From assembly GCF_008298015.1 (NCBI RefSeq), contig NZ_VTPX01000008.1:1-64000 (forward strand): a DNA stretch of 64,000 nt, read 5' to 3'. A model generated the notes under the pieces. That model did no database searches. It saw only the letters and a program-made list of their open reading frames with translations, and was not told the DNA's origin. The position numbers and the translations under genes are program-made. How positions within the stretch are numbered: the first letter of the stretch is position 1; every line of letters begins with the position of its first letter. Below are positions 38,739 through 45,444 of this stretch, piece after piece. The DNA is from Salinicola corii (GTDB lineage Bacteria; Pseudomonadota; Gammaproteobacteria; Pseudomonadales; Halomonadaceae).

Positions 38739-40261
38739 GTAACGCCGCCGTTAAACAGCAACTGGGGCAGCCCATAGAGCGCGGGAGCGTGCTCGAGCTG
38801 AACCCTATTCCTCTCGCTGAACGAGAGCAGCCGCCCGCCTTTCCTCTTGAGGCACTGGGTCCGATCTTGGGAGAGGCTGCCGAGCGCCTGGCCTTCCACG
38901 TTCAGACACCGCCGGGCATGGCTGGCCAGTCCGTGCTGGCGGCCGCCGCGCTGGCGGTGCAAGGCCAAATCGATATTGCACGAGGACCGATCGGCCGCGG
39001 TCCGGTCTCGCTGTTCTGCATGACCGTGGCCGGTAGCGGAGAGCGCAAGTCAAGCCTGGACGGTCTGGCGTTGGCGCCGATCCGCGACCTGGAAGCCGAG
39101 AAGCGTCAGGGGCACCCCGAGGCCATGGCGAGCTTCAAGGCTGCCCGTGAAGCGTGGGAGATGCGCCGAGAGTCTGTTATCAGCGCCAGCAAGCCTAAGG
39201 GCCGCCAGCCCATGAAGGAGGCGGAGCAAACCTTTCTCCAAGAGCAACTGGCGGAGATCGACGGACAAGAGCCCCAGCCGCCAGCCACGCCAAGCATGAC
39301 CTTTGCCGAGCCCACCGCCGAGGGCATCTACCGACATCTCCAGCACAGCTACCCAAGCGCGGGGCTGTTCAGCGACGAAGGCGTGGGATTCTTCGGTGGG
39401 CATGGAATGAGTGAGGAGAGCCGGGGCCGCACGGTAGCGATGGTTTCCAAGCTGTGGGATGGCTCACCGATCACCCGGACTCGAGGCACCGCTGGGGAGT
39501 CTGGCTTTCTGTCTGGCCGGCGCCTGTCGGCCCACCTGATGGTGCAACCCGTAGTAGCTGCCAAGGTGCTGGGCGACCCGCTATTGCAAGGCCAAGGCTT
39601 CCTGGCCCGCTTCCTGATTGTGCAGGAGACGAGCCTGGTAGGTAGCCGACTGCTGAAAGGACGAGATCCCAAGCGTGGCGCCCATCATGATCCGGCGATC
39701 GGCCGCTATTGGGAGACGCTGGCCAGCCTCATCCGTGAACCACTTCACACCGACGAGAACGGCGCCCTGTCGCCCAGGCTTGCCAGCATCGACGGCGCAG
39801 CCTTCGATACGTGGGCCCGCCTTCACGACAGTATCGAGTGGCAGCTCAGCCCCGATGGTCGCTTTCGCGACGTGCAGGCGTTCGCCAGCAAGGCAGCCGA
39901 CAACGCCGCGCGCATCGCCACCGTGCTGGCAATCGTCGAGGGAGAACACAGCCCTACACCCCAGCATATCGAGAGAGCCGGACGCCTGATGGCGTACTAC
40001 CTCGAGTCGATGGCGATCCGCACAGCCGAAGCACGTCAGGACGTGCAGGAGCTACAGGCTCGCGACCTGATGGAATGGATCAAGGCGCACGGCGGAGAGC
40101 TACACGCCCGCGACTTCAAGCGACTGGGCAGCGAGTACCGCAGCGCCACGAAGGCCCGCGCCCTGCTGACCTTCCTGGTCGACACGGGGCACATGCAGAT
40201 TGCCAGCAGCAACCAGAGCGGAAAGCCGACAGGCTGGCGGATTCGGGAGGTGCAATCATGA
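38735..40261 (+). CDS. DUF3987 family protein, putative replication helicase/ATPase
   Basis: 508 residues from the ATG at 38735. FHVQTPPGMAGQSVLAAAAL, then CMTVAGSGERKSSLDGLAL, SAGLFSDEGVGFFGG and AGRLMAYYLESM are DUF3987 features. The SGERKS sequence stands where a P-loop would be, with Arg in place of the usual Gly, so ATP binding is uncertain. The family commonly follows a Toprim primase in mobile elements. The middle contains a charged coiled-coil insert (about residues 110-170). Confidence 0.86.
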   Translation: MSNAAVKQQLGQPIERGSVLELNPIPLAEREQPPAFPLEALGPILGEAAERLAFHVQTPPGMAGQSVLAAAALAVQGQIDIARGPIGRGPVSLFCMTVAGSGERKSSLDGLALAPIRDLEAEKRQGHPEAMASFKAAREAWEMRRESVISASKPKGRQPMKEAEQTFLQEQLAEIDGQEPQPPATPSMTFAEPTAEGIYRHLQHSYPSAGLFSDEGVGFFGGHGMSEESRGRTVAMVSKLWDGSPITRTRGTAGESGFLSGRRLSAHLMVQPVVAAKVLGDPLLQGQGFLARFLIVQETSLVGSRLLKGRDPKRGAHHDPAIGRYWETLASLIREPLHTDENGALSPRLASIDGAAFDTWARLHDSIEWQLSPDGRFRDVQAFASKAADNAARIATVLAIVEGEHSPTPQHIERAGRLMAYYLESMAIRTAEARQDVQELQARDLMEWIKAHGGELHARDFKRLGSEYRSATKARALLTFLVDTGHMQIASSNQSGKPTGWRIREVQS

Positions 40262-40962
40262 TCGACCTGATGGAAGTCGGACGCCGACTATGGGAGAGCG
40301 GAGATACCCAAGCCAGTACGTCCTTCACCCAAGCGCGGCCAGCCTTGGACCTGATGGAGCTGGGCCGCCAGCTATGGGATGACGAGACGGCAGAGAGCTC
40401 ATCCGCAACCATCCGCAACTCATCCGCAAACGCCGAGCCTAATGATACCGGCTTATCCGCAGATCCGCAGAATCCGCAGCACCCCGCGCCAATGCGGGAG
40501 ATCGAGGCGATCATCTCCAGCCTGGTAGCCGCTGGCCATGACGTGGATGCGAGATTGGCTCATCGGCTGCGGGAAACGATGGCGCCACTGTCCCGGCGTG
40601 ACCGCGCCGATCTGGCCATAGCCGTGGAAGACGCCATGACGGCGACCAGCGACCCGGACGAGACAAGCCGGCGAGCGCTGGCCCTGCTGGGCGAAGCGTC
40701 CCCCAAGGCACCACACCGGGAGACGATCGGCAATCGAGAGCCTTGGATCGATTGGATCGCCGGCCGTTGCCCGCTACTGGCGGAGGATAGGACGTTCATC
40801 TGTCGACGTATGCGGACCCTGCCACCCAGGGCCGCAGAGCGCACCGCCCGGCGATACGTGGCGATCTGGCACTCAGCCGTCGAAGTTGAGCCCAGCCCAG
40901 TGAAGCAAGAGAACGCCGGCAGAGCCGCGGCCAATCGCTCACTACTGGCGTTGGTGCGCTAA
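40258..40962 (+). CDS. Hypothetical protein containing repeat module M3 in frame
   Basis: 234 residues. It opens with two copies of a short motif (IDLMEVGRRLWESGDTQAST and LDLMELGRQLWDDETAESSS). Then comes a Ser/Asn/Pro-rich linker (residues 48-80) that is encoded by repeat module M3. The C-terminal 140 residues are helical (APLSRRDRADLAIAVEDAM, then WIDWIAGRCPLLAEDRTFIC). No family recognised. The linker suggests that the DNA repeat, not the peptide, is under selection there. Confidence 0.7.
   Translation: MIDLMEVGRRLWESGDTQASTSFTQARPALDLMELGRQLWDDETAESSSATIRNSSANAEPNDTGLSADPQNPQHPAPMREIEAIISSLVAAGHDVDARLAHRLRETMAPLSRRDRADLAIAVEDAMTATSDPDETSRRALALLGEASPKAPHRETIGNREPWIDWIAGRCPLLAEDRTFICRRMRTLPPRAAERTARRYVAIWHSAVEVEPSPVKQENAGRAAANRSLLALVR
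40401..40478 (-). repeat. Composite six-box repeat module M3 (reverse), inside a gene
   Basis: ATCCGCA boxes start at 40401, 40411, 40422, 40455, 40463 and 40472 (spacing 10, 11, 33, 8, 9), the mirror image of M1 and M2. It lies within the coding sequence of the 40258 gene and keeps its reading frame open. Confidence 0.9.
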
Positions 40963-41271
40963 CAGCTAGCCGAAAGGATGGGGCGTTTCGCCCCGTCCTC
41001 CAACAAAACCCTGATATCGCTCAGTCGCCGCAGCCTGCCGAAAATGGCGGGTCCTTCCCCACCCAGATTCCCCAGGCCACGGGGGACGAGCATCGCGGAA
41101 TTCGGCATTTTTTCGGCGATCTATGATGCTCCACCACAGGTGGCAATGAGGCCCGCTGTTGAGCGTCTAGAGACCTGTACCACCTGTACATGGATGCAGT
41201 GAATTTGCCGCCTTTCATGCTCAGGTCAAACCCGCCCACGACGGGCACTTAACTCACCGCAGGAGAATCAA
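40963..41271 (+). other. Intergenic region before the coiled-coil gene
   Basis: 309 bp without a convincing gene. It begins with a GC hairpin (GATGGGGCG/CGCCCCGTC, 40976-40999) that lacks a T-run. ACCTGTAC-CACCTGTAC is a short direct repeat near 41170. AGGAG precedes the next ATG. Confidence 0.5.
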
Positions 41272-42285
41272 ATGTTCAAATCTAAAAAAGCCACCGATGA
41301 ATGGGCCGCCTGGTATCAGACGGTCAAGGCAAAGCGCGATGAGCTTTCAGAGGCAGACAGCAGTCTGTCGGAAGCCAAGAAAGAACGGGAGGCATCGCAG
41401 CACGCATTGACGTTCCATGTCCGCAACGCCCGTCACATGACATCCAGGGAAATCGGAGAGGAACCCAGCGCACAGGATATCCAAGCCCTGATGACTCGGC
41501 TCGAGCAACTGGCAAGCTCAGGGCCTAAGACACAGAAAGGAGAAGAGGCCCAAGCGTATCTGCATAACGTCCAGCAGGCCTATCAGAACTTACAGCAGGC
41601 CGGAGAAGCGCAGCAGGCCGCGGGCGAGCTGAAAGATGAGCGGGCTGAATCTCTCGCCAAGGTCGAGGGAAGAATCCCGAAAGCCACCGCGACCACGCTG
41701 GAAATCATCCAGAAGGATATGGACGAGGCCCAAGCCTACCGAGATGGCATTGCCGAGAAGCTGGCCAGTCTCGAGGGCGAAAGCGGCTCGCTGACAACTG
41801 CAGCACAGGAAGCCGTGGCAGCCCAGGAAAAGCTCGAGGAACTAGAGGCCCTGGCGGCAATCGGCTACGGCGACGAGACCGAAACCAAGGCCGCGAACAC
41901 ACAGCACGCCAAGGCACGTACACAGGTCGAGAAGGCACAAGCCGATGTGAGCCGGCATCAAGCGCTCCAGCGCGGTCTACGTCGAAAGCTGTCGGAAGCA
42001 AACGTCAGCCTAGCCCACCTGGAGCTAGCCTATAGCGCCGCAGCGACGCACGTTCACGGTGAGAAGCTGGCGCAGCTGGAAACCCATCTGGTCGAATATC
42101 TGACGGGTAGCGATCTGACGTGCCTGCTGGAAGAAATCGGCCGCCATCGGCGGGCGCTCGAGGAAGCCCAGCCAGGGGCAAGTTATGGCTTGCCGCCCGA
42201 AGTCACGGTTGAGCTCCCAGTCCTGTACTTCCACCCCGATCGCGCCGAGCTGTCCGGCGAGCGTCGCACCGTCCAGCCGATCTGA
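41272..42285 (+). CDS. Long coiled-coil protein of element 2, unknown
   Basis: 337 residues, almost entirely charged heptad-like helix (DELSEADSSLSEAKKEREAS, then AEKLASLEGESGSLTTAAQE) up to residue 290. A short C-terminal end is rich in Pro and Arg (LPVLYFHPDRAELSGERRTV). There is no signal peptide or membrane span. In satellites such a protein could be a scaffold or capsid-size factor, or a structural or defence component. The sequence alone does not decide. It has its own ribosome site and is followed by repeat module M4. Confidence 0.72.
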   Translation: MFKSKKATDEWAAWYQTVKAKRDELSEADSSLSEAKKEREASQHALTFHVRNARHMTSREIGEEPSAQDIQALMTRLEQLASSGPKTQKGEEAQAYLHNVQQAYQNLQQAGEAQQAAGELKDERAESLAKVEGRIPKATATTLEIIQKDMDEAQAYRDGIAEKLASLEGESGSLTTAAQEAVAAQEKLEELEALAAIGYGDETETKAANTQHAKARTQVEKAQADVSRHQALQRGLRRKLSEANVSLAHLELAYSAAATHVHGEKLAQLETHLVEYLTGSDLTCLLEEIGRHRRALEEAQPGASYGLPPEVTVELPVLYFHPDRAELSGERRTVQPI

Positions 42286-42326
42286 GTCAGGGAAGGGTAC
42301 GCGCATCTGTGTACCCTTTTCGCCAT

Positions 42327-42404
42327 ATCCGCAGCCGTCCGCAACTCATCCGCAACCGCCGAGCTCCGTGATAACGGCTTATCCGCAAATCCGCAGAATC
42401 CGCA
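42327..42404 (-). repeat. Composite six-box repeat module M4 (reverse)
   Basis: ATCCGCA-type boxes start at 42327, 42337, 42348, 42381, 42389 and 42398 (spacing 10, 11, 33, 8, 9), the same as M3. It lies 42 bp after the coiled-coil gene and 28 bp before a strong promoter. Confidence 0.9.
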
Positions 42405-42431
42405 CGACCAATTCCAAAGAGAGGAGCGGTG

Positions 42432-42460
42432 TTGACACTGTGTCACGCTGCGCCAATAAT
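42432..42460 (+). promoter_or_regulatory. Near-consensus sigma-70 promoter with overlapping palindrome
   Basis: TTGACA (42432-42437), 17 bp, AATAAT (42455-42460). A perfect inverted repeat TGACAC-T-GTGTCA (42433-42445) overlaps the -35 box and could be an operator. Confidence 0.82.
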
Positions 42461-42466
42461 GAGGTC

Positions 42467-42585
42467 GTGTGAGTAAGGCCTAGGTAGCCGCGACAGCGTA
42501 TAGCATCGTAAGCGTACTGTTTGGTGCGCCGGCCCTAGGGGTCACACACAGCTTCCAAGGCCAATGCCCGTCATTGGCCTTTTTT
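42467..42585 (+). ncRNA. Candidate small RNA of element 2
   Basis: The promoter at 42432-42460 would start a transcript near 42467. A strong intrinsic terminator (AAGGCCAATG/CATTGGCCTT with a 5-nt loop, 42557-42581, then T-run) ends it about 118 nt later. No open frame with a ribosome site lies between. The terminator also separates it from the DUF3800 gene downstream. A regulatory RNA is therefore more likely than an mRNA leader. P4-like elements use a small RNA for immunity, but similarity of function here is only a hypothesis. Confidence 0.6.
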
Positions 42586-42608
42586 CTTGCCTGAACAAAA
42601 AGTTATAT

Positions 42609-43334
42609 ATGCAGCGCTTAATATTTCTCGATGAAAGCGGCGATTTAGGTTGGAAATTCGATGCGCCTTTTGGCAAAGGCGGATCTTCTCGGCATTTGAC
42701 CATCGCCAGCGCATTCACCTGCATTGAGGCAAAAAAGCATTTAGCGAGAACAATTATAAACCTGAAGAAGAAGGCTGGCTGGGCAAAAAAAGATGAGATG
42801 AAGTGGGTACATACTCCCCACGAGTTGAGATTAGAGTTTTGCGAGAAGGCTGCCCAGCTTTGTGAAAAGCATCAAACGATTGAATATAGAGCCTTAGTTA
42901 TCGCGAAACAGGGAGTACTGGAGCGCCTTAGACACGATGACGCCATGCTCTACAACTATCTAATTAAGTGTTCTCTTCTCGAGCCGATTTCAAGATATCA
43001 ACGCGTAACGCTTTTTCCTGATCCGCGTGGGATCGCTCCTAACGCCGGACATCCATTGAGCACCTACCTACAAGGCAGGCTCTACGAGAAGTTTGTGGAT
43101 GGTCATCACCTCACGGAACTTGGGGTAAAGCAGATAGACAGCGCAGCAGAATACGGCATCCAATTCGCCGACATGTTGGCTGGTGCTATCCAGCTTCACT
43201 ATGAAGGCAAGACCTCCGAGTATTTCGATCTTCTCAGGCCCTGCCTCCGGGACTGCAAAGAGCTTTATTTCCCGCGGCCAAATGTGCAGCAGGTCTGGCA
43301 AGAATACGCAGCGAACGAGATATTTGGGCCCTAG
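42609..43334 (+). CDS. DUF3800 family protein, cargo gene
   Basis: 241 residues from the ATG at 42609; a Met at 42564 lies in the terminator and is not credible. The N-terminus LIFLDESGDLGWKF with the DESG motif and the late acidic EYGIQFADMLAGAIQ are diagnostic of DUF3800, which has an RNase H-like nuclease fold. The gene is AT-rich against the rest of the element and has a poor ribosome site. It sits at the far end next to the att core, a common place for cargo. DUF3800 proteins often occur in islands and near defence genes; its role here is unknown. Confidence 0.88.
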   Translation: MQRLIFLDESGDLGWKFDAPFGKGGSSRHLTIASAFTCIEAKKHLARTIINLKKKAGWAKKDEMKWVHTPHELRLEFCEKAAQLCEKHQTIEYRALVIAKQGVLERLRHDDAMLYNYLIKCSLLEPISRYQRVTLFPDPRGIAPNAGHPLSTYLQGRLYEKFVDGHHLTELGVKQIDSAAEYGIQFADMLAGAIQLHYEGKTSEYFDLLRPCLRDCKELYFPRPNVQQVWQEYAANEIFGP

Positions 43335-43350
43335 CCATCCAATCATGCTT

Positions 43351-43371
43351 GGGGGCATATTTGGGGGCACG
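43351..43371. repeat. Right-end arm-type boxes of element 2
   Basis: A 21-bp segment identical to 34052-34072. It holds two TGGGGGCA boxes 12 bp apart (43351 and 43363), about 60 bp before the att core. Confidence 0.85.
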
Positions 43372-43432
43372 TCTGACTATGGATTACAAAAAATGCTTAC
43401 TTTACTGATGTATATGCGATCTTTTAAGTGGA

Positions 43433-43446
43433 CCCCGCCTCCACCA
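43433..43446 (+). other. Right attachment core of element 2
   Basis: CCCCGCCTCCACCA, exactly the last 14 bp of the RNA-gene end at 33925-33938. The flanks differ on both sides, as expected for attL/attR of a 9.5-kb insertion. Confidence 0.8.
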
Positions 43447-43459
43447 CATTTCAAATGAA

Positions 43460-43486
43460 AACAGCCACTTAAGAGTGGCTGTTTTT
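43460..43486 (+). terminator. Intrinsic terminator just after the right att core, probably of the original RNA gene
   Basis: AACAGCCACT/AGTGGCTGTT with a 4-nt loop (43460-43483) and a T-run. It begins 14 bp after the ACCA of the core, the usual distance for a tmRNA or tRNA terminator. This indicates that sequence from here on is host chromosome. Confidence 0.85.
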
Positions 43487-43747
43487 GTTTCTATGGCCTG
43501 AAATGGTCTGTATCAGGCATGGCATGGTCAGCTTTTCCTGCCCATGGCTCTTTTCTTCTATATAACCTCTGAATCGAATTTCGTCGCGTAGGGTATCCAG
43601 ATTAAGTGGTTGATGGAACCTTCCTACATCCCCACCTCTTAACCCTCTCAGAATATTGCAGCCAACTATTTGGTCCGGATACCCGTATCGAGCGTATGGG
43701 CCTTGAATGTTGCTTTGGGGACATCGCGCATGACGGGTACTCCGGCT
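43487..43747. other. Host intergenic region
   Basis: About 260 bp between the terminator and the esterase stop. Short direct repeats around ATGGTC occur near 43500-43530. I see no gene, RNA or clear promoter. Confidence 0.5.
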
Positions 43748-44761
43748 TTACACTTTGCGCTGTGGCAGATTGTCCGTGATGAAACGGGTAATCTCCTGCA
43801 CAAGCTCGAGATCCTCGGGGGCTGTACCTCCGAACCCGCCATGCGGCATTGCCTCGAAGACGTGTAGCTCTGCCGGTACTCCTGCCCGGCGCAGCTTGCG
43901 GTGGAGGCGTACCGTATTGGAGAGAAAGAGGTCACGGGTTCCGCTCTGCAGGAACATTGGCGGCATGTCGGTCGTCATCTTTCCGAACAGTGGCGAGACA
44001 TAGGGATGCGTCAGGTCCGCGTCGCCCGCATAGAGCAAGTTGCATGACATCAGGGAGTTCGGCAACACGACATCGATGGTTCGGTTGGTCTGGAAGCTGT
44101 CGCCCGATTCCGTCAGATCGACTTCCGGGGATAGAAGGACGACGGCGGCCGGCAGAGGCAGCCCCTCGTCCCGCGCGCGCAGGATCATGGCCATCGCAAG
44201 ATTGCCGCCGGCCGAGCGGCCGCAAAGGATGACATGACCGGCACCGTACGCTTCGATCGCGTGTCCGTAGACTGCCATGCAATCCTCCAGAGCGTCCGGA
44301 TAGGGGTGATCCGGGGGCATCCGGTAGTCAACACCGCAGCATACCATGCCATGCCGGTCCGCCTGCATCCGCGCACTTTGGCGGCAGGCTTCTCCACCAC
44401 CAAAGACCAGCGCGCCGCCGTGGAGATCGATGCAGACACAGTCTTCGTGGCGAAGATCGTGCGGCGTCGCGATATGCACGGTTGCTGGGCCAATGTACTG
44501 AGTCTCGATCTCAGCTTCCACCTCGCCCGCGAGCCCCCTGACCGCCTCCGCGTAGTGCACGTCGGCGGCTTCCTGCATCTGTCTCCAGCCGTCATGATCT
44601 TGCGGTGCAGGCGAGGGATAGAGCGCATTCAGTGGCGTGCCGTCGTAGCGTACGGCGGCTTGCAGCATCCCTCGCGCCGCGGCGCTGATCGATGCAGGGA
44701 CGGGGATCAGGCGCTCGTGGATGCGGACACCCTGCACCTCAGACTCTTTGGTTTCCGGCAT
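43748..44761 (-). CDS. Alpha/beta hydrolase, hormone-sensitive-lipase (family IV) type
   Basis: 337 residues. The oxyanion-hole motif HGG occurs in CIDLHGGALVFGGG (about residue 114) and the nucleophile Ser in CGRSAGGNLAMAM (about residue 183). A catalytic His lies in FEAMPHGGFGG near the C-terminus, and an Asp in GTRDLFL completes the likely triad. Family role: hydrolysis of short-chain esters; the substrate is unknown. It may be co-transcribed with the small gene at 44764, only 2 bp away. Confidence 0.9.
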   Translation of the reverse strand: MPETKESEVQGVRIHERLIPVPASISAAARGMLQAAVRYDGTPLNALYPSPAPQDHDGWRQMQEAADVHYAEAVRGLAGEVEAEIETQYIGPATVHIATPHDLRHEDCVCIDLHGGALVFGGGEACRQSARMQADRHGMVCCGVDYRMPPDHPYPDALEDCMAVYGHAIEAYGAGHVILCGRSAGGNLAMAMILRARDEGLPLPAAVVLLSPEVDLTESGDSFQTNRTIDVVLPNSLMSCNLLYAGDADLTHPYVSPLFGKMTTDMPPMFLQSGTRDLFLSNTVRLHRKLRRAGVPAELHVFEAMPHGGFGGTAPEDLELVQEITRFITDNLPQRKV

Positions 44762-44763
44762 AG

Positions 44764-45027
44764 CTATTTTCCTCTCATTTCGAGCCAGGAAAACTGGTGG
44801 CCGGGCCGCCCATAAGCCATCAAGGCTTCCTGCTTGGCGGTTTCACCCGCACCCTCGTAGGCTTGCATCAACGCCCGAGCGAGTTCCAGGCTGTCGATTC
44901 CGGCTCGAAACGCGGGCTCCAGCAATGAGATGGCGCCGTCAAAATCCTGGCGATCCAGACGCCTCGTCGCTTCGGCCACCAGCTCGGGAGCTCGCTCGAG
45001 ACGTTCGGCAAAAGAGAATGGACTCAT
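44764..45027 (-). CDS. Small TPR-like protein, unknown
   Basis: 87 residues. Two or three helices with a TPR-like pattern (AEATRRLDRQDFDGAISLLE, then LARALMQAYEGAGETAKQEA). It sits immediately upstream of the esterase gene in the same direction. No named family. Confidence 0.62.
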   Translation of the reverse strand: MSPFSFAERLERAPELVAEATRRLDRQDFDGAISLLEPAFRAGIDSLELARALMQAYEGAGETAKQEALMAYGRPGHQFSWLEMRGK

Positions 45028-45444
45028 GACAACTCCATGGTGGCGTGCAACAAGAAATCCCGGAAACGACGCTGCCGGCGAATCGCGGAATCACGCTGCC
45101 CGGGCTTGCTGGTTCATCCCGACTATATCGCAACCTTCAACTGGCCGGACATCGCCCGCCGAGCATGAACTTTGTCATGGTTCGCAGGGATGGCGCCTTC
45201 ATCGCCGATCATCCCCCAGCGCTCACTCGGCAGACGTTCGCGAGAAGAGGCAACGGGAATCCGGATCGAACGTCACTGCCGAAACTCTGGAAAGCTCGAT
45301 CATATCGGCTAGCCTCATCATAGAGTCGCCGTCATCCTCATGGACGCGTCAGTTTGTCCCAAACGATAAAGTGTTACCCTACCGACGATCAGGCTGGTGC
45401 AATACCGCCAGATCGATCCATCCATAAGACAAGGAGATTGGAGC
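45028..45444. other. Divergent intergenic region
   Basis: 417 bp between the small minus-strand gene and the channel gene. Short frames exist but none has a ribosome site and family support. Near the channel gene AAGGAG appears at 45431-45436. No clear promoter stands out. Confidence 0.45.

Noticed and set aside
38735-40261. Assigning the DUF3987 protein as a proven helicase
   Set aside because: The P-loop position reads SGERKS, which departs from the Walker A consensus; the name is kept as putative.
41021-41248. A 75-codon minus-strand frame before the coiled-coil gene
   Set aside because: No ribosome site and opposite to the operon; more likely the non-coding leader region.
35460-42404. 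CRISPR-like or MITE explanation for the TGCGGAT modules
   Set aside because: Boxes are too short for CRISPR repeats. The modules have no terminal inverted repeats or target-site duplications, and the spacer sequences differ.
45045-45323. A 92-codon plus-strand frame in the gap before the channel gene
   Set aside because: No ribosome site, atypical composition and no recognisable domain; it is left as intergenic.
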